Assembly: GCA_964593925.1 (NCBI GenBank) | Contig: CAZQKM010000057.1 | Span: 1-6,373, forward strand | DNA length: 6,373 nucleotides | Reading direction: 5' to 3' | Source: Oleidesulfovibrio sp964593925 | GTDB taxonomy: Bacteria; Desulfobacterota; Desulfovibrionia; Desulfovibrionales; Desulfovibrionaceae | Part shown: positions 6,320 to 6,373 of the stretch, one piece after another | How positions within the stretch are numbered: position 1 is the stretch's first letter | Layout: each line of letters starts with the position of its first letter | Program-made: the position numbers and the translations under genes | The notes under the pieces: generated by a model | What the model saw: only the letters and a program-made list of their open reading frames with translations | Database searches by the model: none | What the model was told of the DNA's origin: nothing

Positions 6320-6373
6320 TGATCCTGCCACATTTTTGTGGAGTACCAGTTAAGCCACTTTTCTGTGTTCTTG
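6320..6373 (+). mobile_element. Terminal fragment of an insertion sequence (right window end)
   Basis: The IS end starts TGATCCTGCCACA and runs to the window edge; 6320-6371 is the exact reverse complement of 1-52. The last two bases have no counterpart because the left copy is cut at the window edge, so the shared repeat is probably longer. The TG start and the adjacent CCACA / TGTGG palindrome (6328-6341) fit an IS terminus, and IS3-like is my best guess. The body of the element, with any transposase, lies beyond the window. Confidence 0.6.

Noticed and set aside
6123..6353. Plus-strand 76-codon frame running into the right IS end
   Set aside because: It starts inside the Lon-like gene without a ribosome site and crosses the hairpin and IS junction.

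Overview
This 6.4 kb bacterial window has roughly balanced base composition and carries five confident protein genes. Their content (phosphoheptose isomerase, FmdB-type zinc ribbon and hydroxymethylbilane synthase in tandem, a DUF2064/TIGR04282 glycosyltransferase and a large Lon-related protease) suggests a Gram-negative, probably a deltaproteobacterium of the Desulfovibrio type. That placement is an inference from gene families and order; no rRNA or marker gene is present to prove it.

Layout. Both window ends are the same 52 bp sequence in opposite orientation (1-52 and 6320-6371). It begins TG and ends CA like an insertion-sequence terminus, so the window looks like chromosomal DNA between two inverted copies of one IS, or a contig broken at that repeat. 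From 236 to 2094 a tight plus-strand operon runs gmhA, an fmdB-like gene, then hemC, ending near a GC-rich hairpin. From 2095 to 2339 lies a non-coding gap between convergent genes. It contains a long imperfect inverted repeat whose right arm enters the end of the next gene. From 3080 down to 2340, on the minus strand, is the glycosyltransferase. From 3081 to 3760 is a gene-poor stretch with a palindrome, candidate promoters on both strands and one possible 50-residue small protein. From 3761 to 6169 is the Lon-related protease, followed by a hairpin and then the right IS end.

How the genes fit together. gmhA starts ADP-heptose synthesis for the LPS inner core, and hemC makes the linear tetrapyrrole precursor of siroheme, heme and cobalamin. 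Their joint transcription with a small zinc-ribbon gene looks like a housekeeping operon, not mobile cargo. The glycosyltransferase and the Lon-like protease are separate, divergently transcribed units.

No CRISPR array, tRNA, rRNA or recognisable defence system was seen. The least explained parts are the structured element between hemC and the glycosyltransferase gene, the 0.68 kb gap with its small ORF, and the degenerate-looking ATP-binding motifs of the Lon-like protein.
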